DNA from: Actinomycetota bacterium
GTDB lineage: Bacteria; Actinomycetota; Thermoleophilia; Gaiellales; Gaiellaceae
Length of the DNA: 13,511 nucleotides
Reading direction: 5' to 3'
NCBI GenBank assembly: GCA_013694685.1
Contig: JACDBY010000134.1
Location: 1 to 13,511, forward strand
How positions within the stretch are numbered: the first letter of the stretch is position 1; every line of letters starts with the position of its first letter. The notes under the pieces were generated by a model. That model searched no databases. It was not told the origin of the DNA and was given only the letters and a program-made list of their open reading frames with translations. Positions 12,639 to 13,511 of this stretch are shown here, piece after piece. A program made the position numbers and the translations under genes.

Positions 12639-13511
12639 GCCTGCCACGAACTCGATCTCCGGGGCGAGCGGGTTCAGCTCCCGGGCACGGCCGATCGCAG
12701 CGGCCCGCTCGACCCCATCGGTGGCGACGGCGAGCGCCAGCCACGCCGTCCACGACCTTGGATCCTCCCGTGTCGCCCGTCTGAGGTGGGCCTGCGCTCG
12801 GGGGACGCGCCCCGCGGCGAGCTCTGCCTCGCCGAGCAGCTGCCAGGGCTCGGCCGACCACGGGGCCAGGCGGCGCGCCCTTCTCGCATTCTCCCTCGCC
12901 GTCGCCGCATCGCCGCGATCGAGCGCGCGATCGGCCTCGTCGAGCGACGCAGCCCCGAGCGAGACGATCACGCCGAGCGAGACAAGTGCCGCCGCCGCGA
13001 TCGAGAGGCCCACTCGCGTCGCTCGTCCGAGCCGCCGGGTCGACGCCCGCCCGTCGGCATGGAGAAGGACGACCCCGAGCAGGAGGAGGCAGAGCGTCAC
13101 CGCCGGAAGCTCCCAGTCCCAATCGACGCCCGCGTGCGCGGCGAGCGCGAGATACGCCGCGAGCGCCGGACCGTCCGAGTGAACGCAGCGACGACGGGCG
13201 ACGAGAGGCGCAGCAACGACGGCGAGCAGAGCCCCGAGACCGACCGGGCCGAGCTCGGCCAACGTCTCGAGGTAGAGGTTGTGGGCGTCGCGGACGAAGA
13301 CGAGCTCGTCACGCTCGCGCTCCCACCGGCGAGCGAACCCGCCTGCACCGATGCCGAGGCTCGGCTCGTCGGCGACCGCCACCGCCGCGACGCGCCAGTA
13401 ATCGGCCCGGTCGCCGGTCGACGCGGAGAGGAGTCGCCCCGGCCCGCCCTGCTGCACGGCCGGTGGAGGCGCTTCGCCCATGACCTCGAGCGCGCCCGCG
13501 ACGGTGAGCAA
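12630..13511 (-). CDS. O-antigen ligase / Wzy-like membrane protein with TPR-like C-terminus (5' end outside window)
   Basis: The last 293 codons are present; the gene continues past the window edge. The first half has the Wzy_C/O-antigen ligase pattern: DRADYWRVAAVAVADEPSLGIGAGGFARRW, then VRDAHNLYLETLAELGPVGLGALLAV, with the family's conserved Arg and His in a periplasmic loop and flanking transmembrane helices. Further helices follow (LPAVTLCLLLLGVVLL and VGLSIAAAALVSLGVIVSLG). The C-terminal 100 residues are TPR-like: LDEADRALDRGDAATARENARRARRLAPWSAEPWQLLGEAELAAGRVPRAQAHLRRATREDPRSWTAWLALAVA. Such proteins join or polymerise surface glycans, or glycosylate proteins; the acceptor cannot be told. 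It is co-directional with, and 73 bp upstream of, the secreted-protein gene. No glycan genes are visible within the window. Confidence 0.85.
   Translation of the reverse strand: MLTVAGALEVMGEAPPPAVQQGGPGRLLSASTGDRADYWRVAAVAVADEPSLGIGAGGFARRWERERDELVFVRDAHNLYLETLAELGPVGLGALLAVVAAPLVARRRCVHSDGPALAAYLALAAHAGVDWDWELPAVTLCLLLLGVVLLHADGRASTRRLGRATRVGLSIAAAALVSLGVIVSLGAASLDEADRALDRGDAATARENARRARRLAPWSAEPWQLLGEAELAAGRVPRAQAHLRRATREDPRSWTAWLALAVATDGVERAAAIGRARELNPLAPEIEFVAGDP

Noticed and set aside
1..13511. A dedicated novel system (defence island, toxin-antitoxin, biosynthetic cluster, prophage)
   Set aside because: The gene set is housekeeping and stress response. No nuclease, transposase, integrase, toxin-sized pairs or modular enzymes were found.

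Overview
The window is about 13.5 kb of GC-rich bacterial chromosome with dense, short-spaced genes on both strands. GC-rich wobble positions, several apparently leaderless starts (a TAnnnT box 6-8 nt before the start codon), a primary sigma factor with a short N-terminus and an RskA-type anti-sigma factor point to Actinomycetota. The overall flavour of the proteins suggests a deep-branching class such as Thermoleophilia/Gaiellales; that last step is inference from remembered resemblance, not a search.

Layout, left to right. (1) A secreted cupredoxin (-), diverging from a probable three-gene operon (+): an FMN-binding PPOX/NimA-like protein, aspartate kinase and an MscS-type channel. The first pair is joined by an ATGA overlap and the second possibly by a GTGA overlap. 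(2) Convergent to these, a GyrI-like small-molecule-binding protein (-) whose stop codon appears lost through a one-base slip in a G run, then the primary sigma factor (-) ending in a perfect 16-bp hairpin, and an R. etli-type L-asparaginase (-). (3) Divergent from asparaginase, an Fpg-type DNA glycosylase and the GTP cyclohydrolase FolE2 (+). (4) A minus-strand block reads SOD-1, PlsY and then a decayed secreted-protein gene with only its N-terminus and its InlB-like C-terminal repeat left. (5) Divergent from SOD-1 is a second, canonical Fe/Mn SOD (+). It is followed by a roughly 470-bp gene-free stretch holding a terminator hairpin and a degenerate direct-repeat array, into which a 30-nt hairpin element found elsewhere in the window appears to have inserted. 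(6) An ECF sigma factor and its membrane-bound RskA-like anti-sigma factor (+, GTGA overlap) converge on a small secreted Ala-Lys-repeat protein (-). (7) The window ends in the C-terminal part of an O-antigen-ligase-like membrane protein with a TPR-like tail (-).

Most genes are housekeeping or stress functions: amino-acid and folate biosynthesis, phospholipid synthesis, DNA repair, superoxide detoxification, osmotic protection and transcription. I see no phage, defence, CRISPR, tRNA, rRNA or biosynthetic-cluster signal, and no convincing wholly new system. The most interesting material is structural: the nested intergenic repeats before the ECF sigma gene, the eroded metalloprotease-like gene, the unusual SOD paralogue beside a normal one, a probable internal start in lysC, and the G-run frameshift at the end of the GyrI-like gene.
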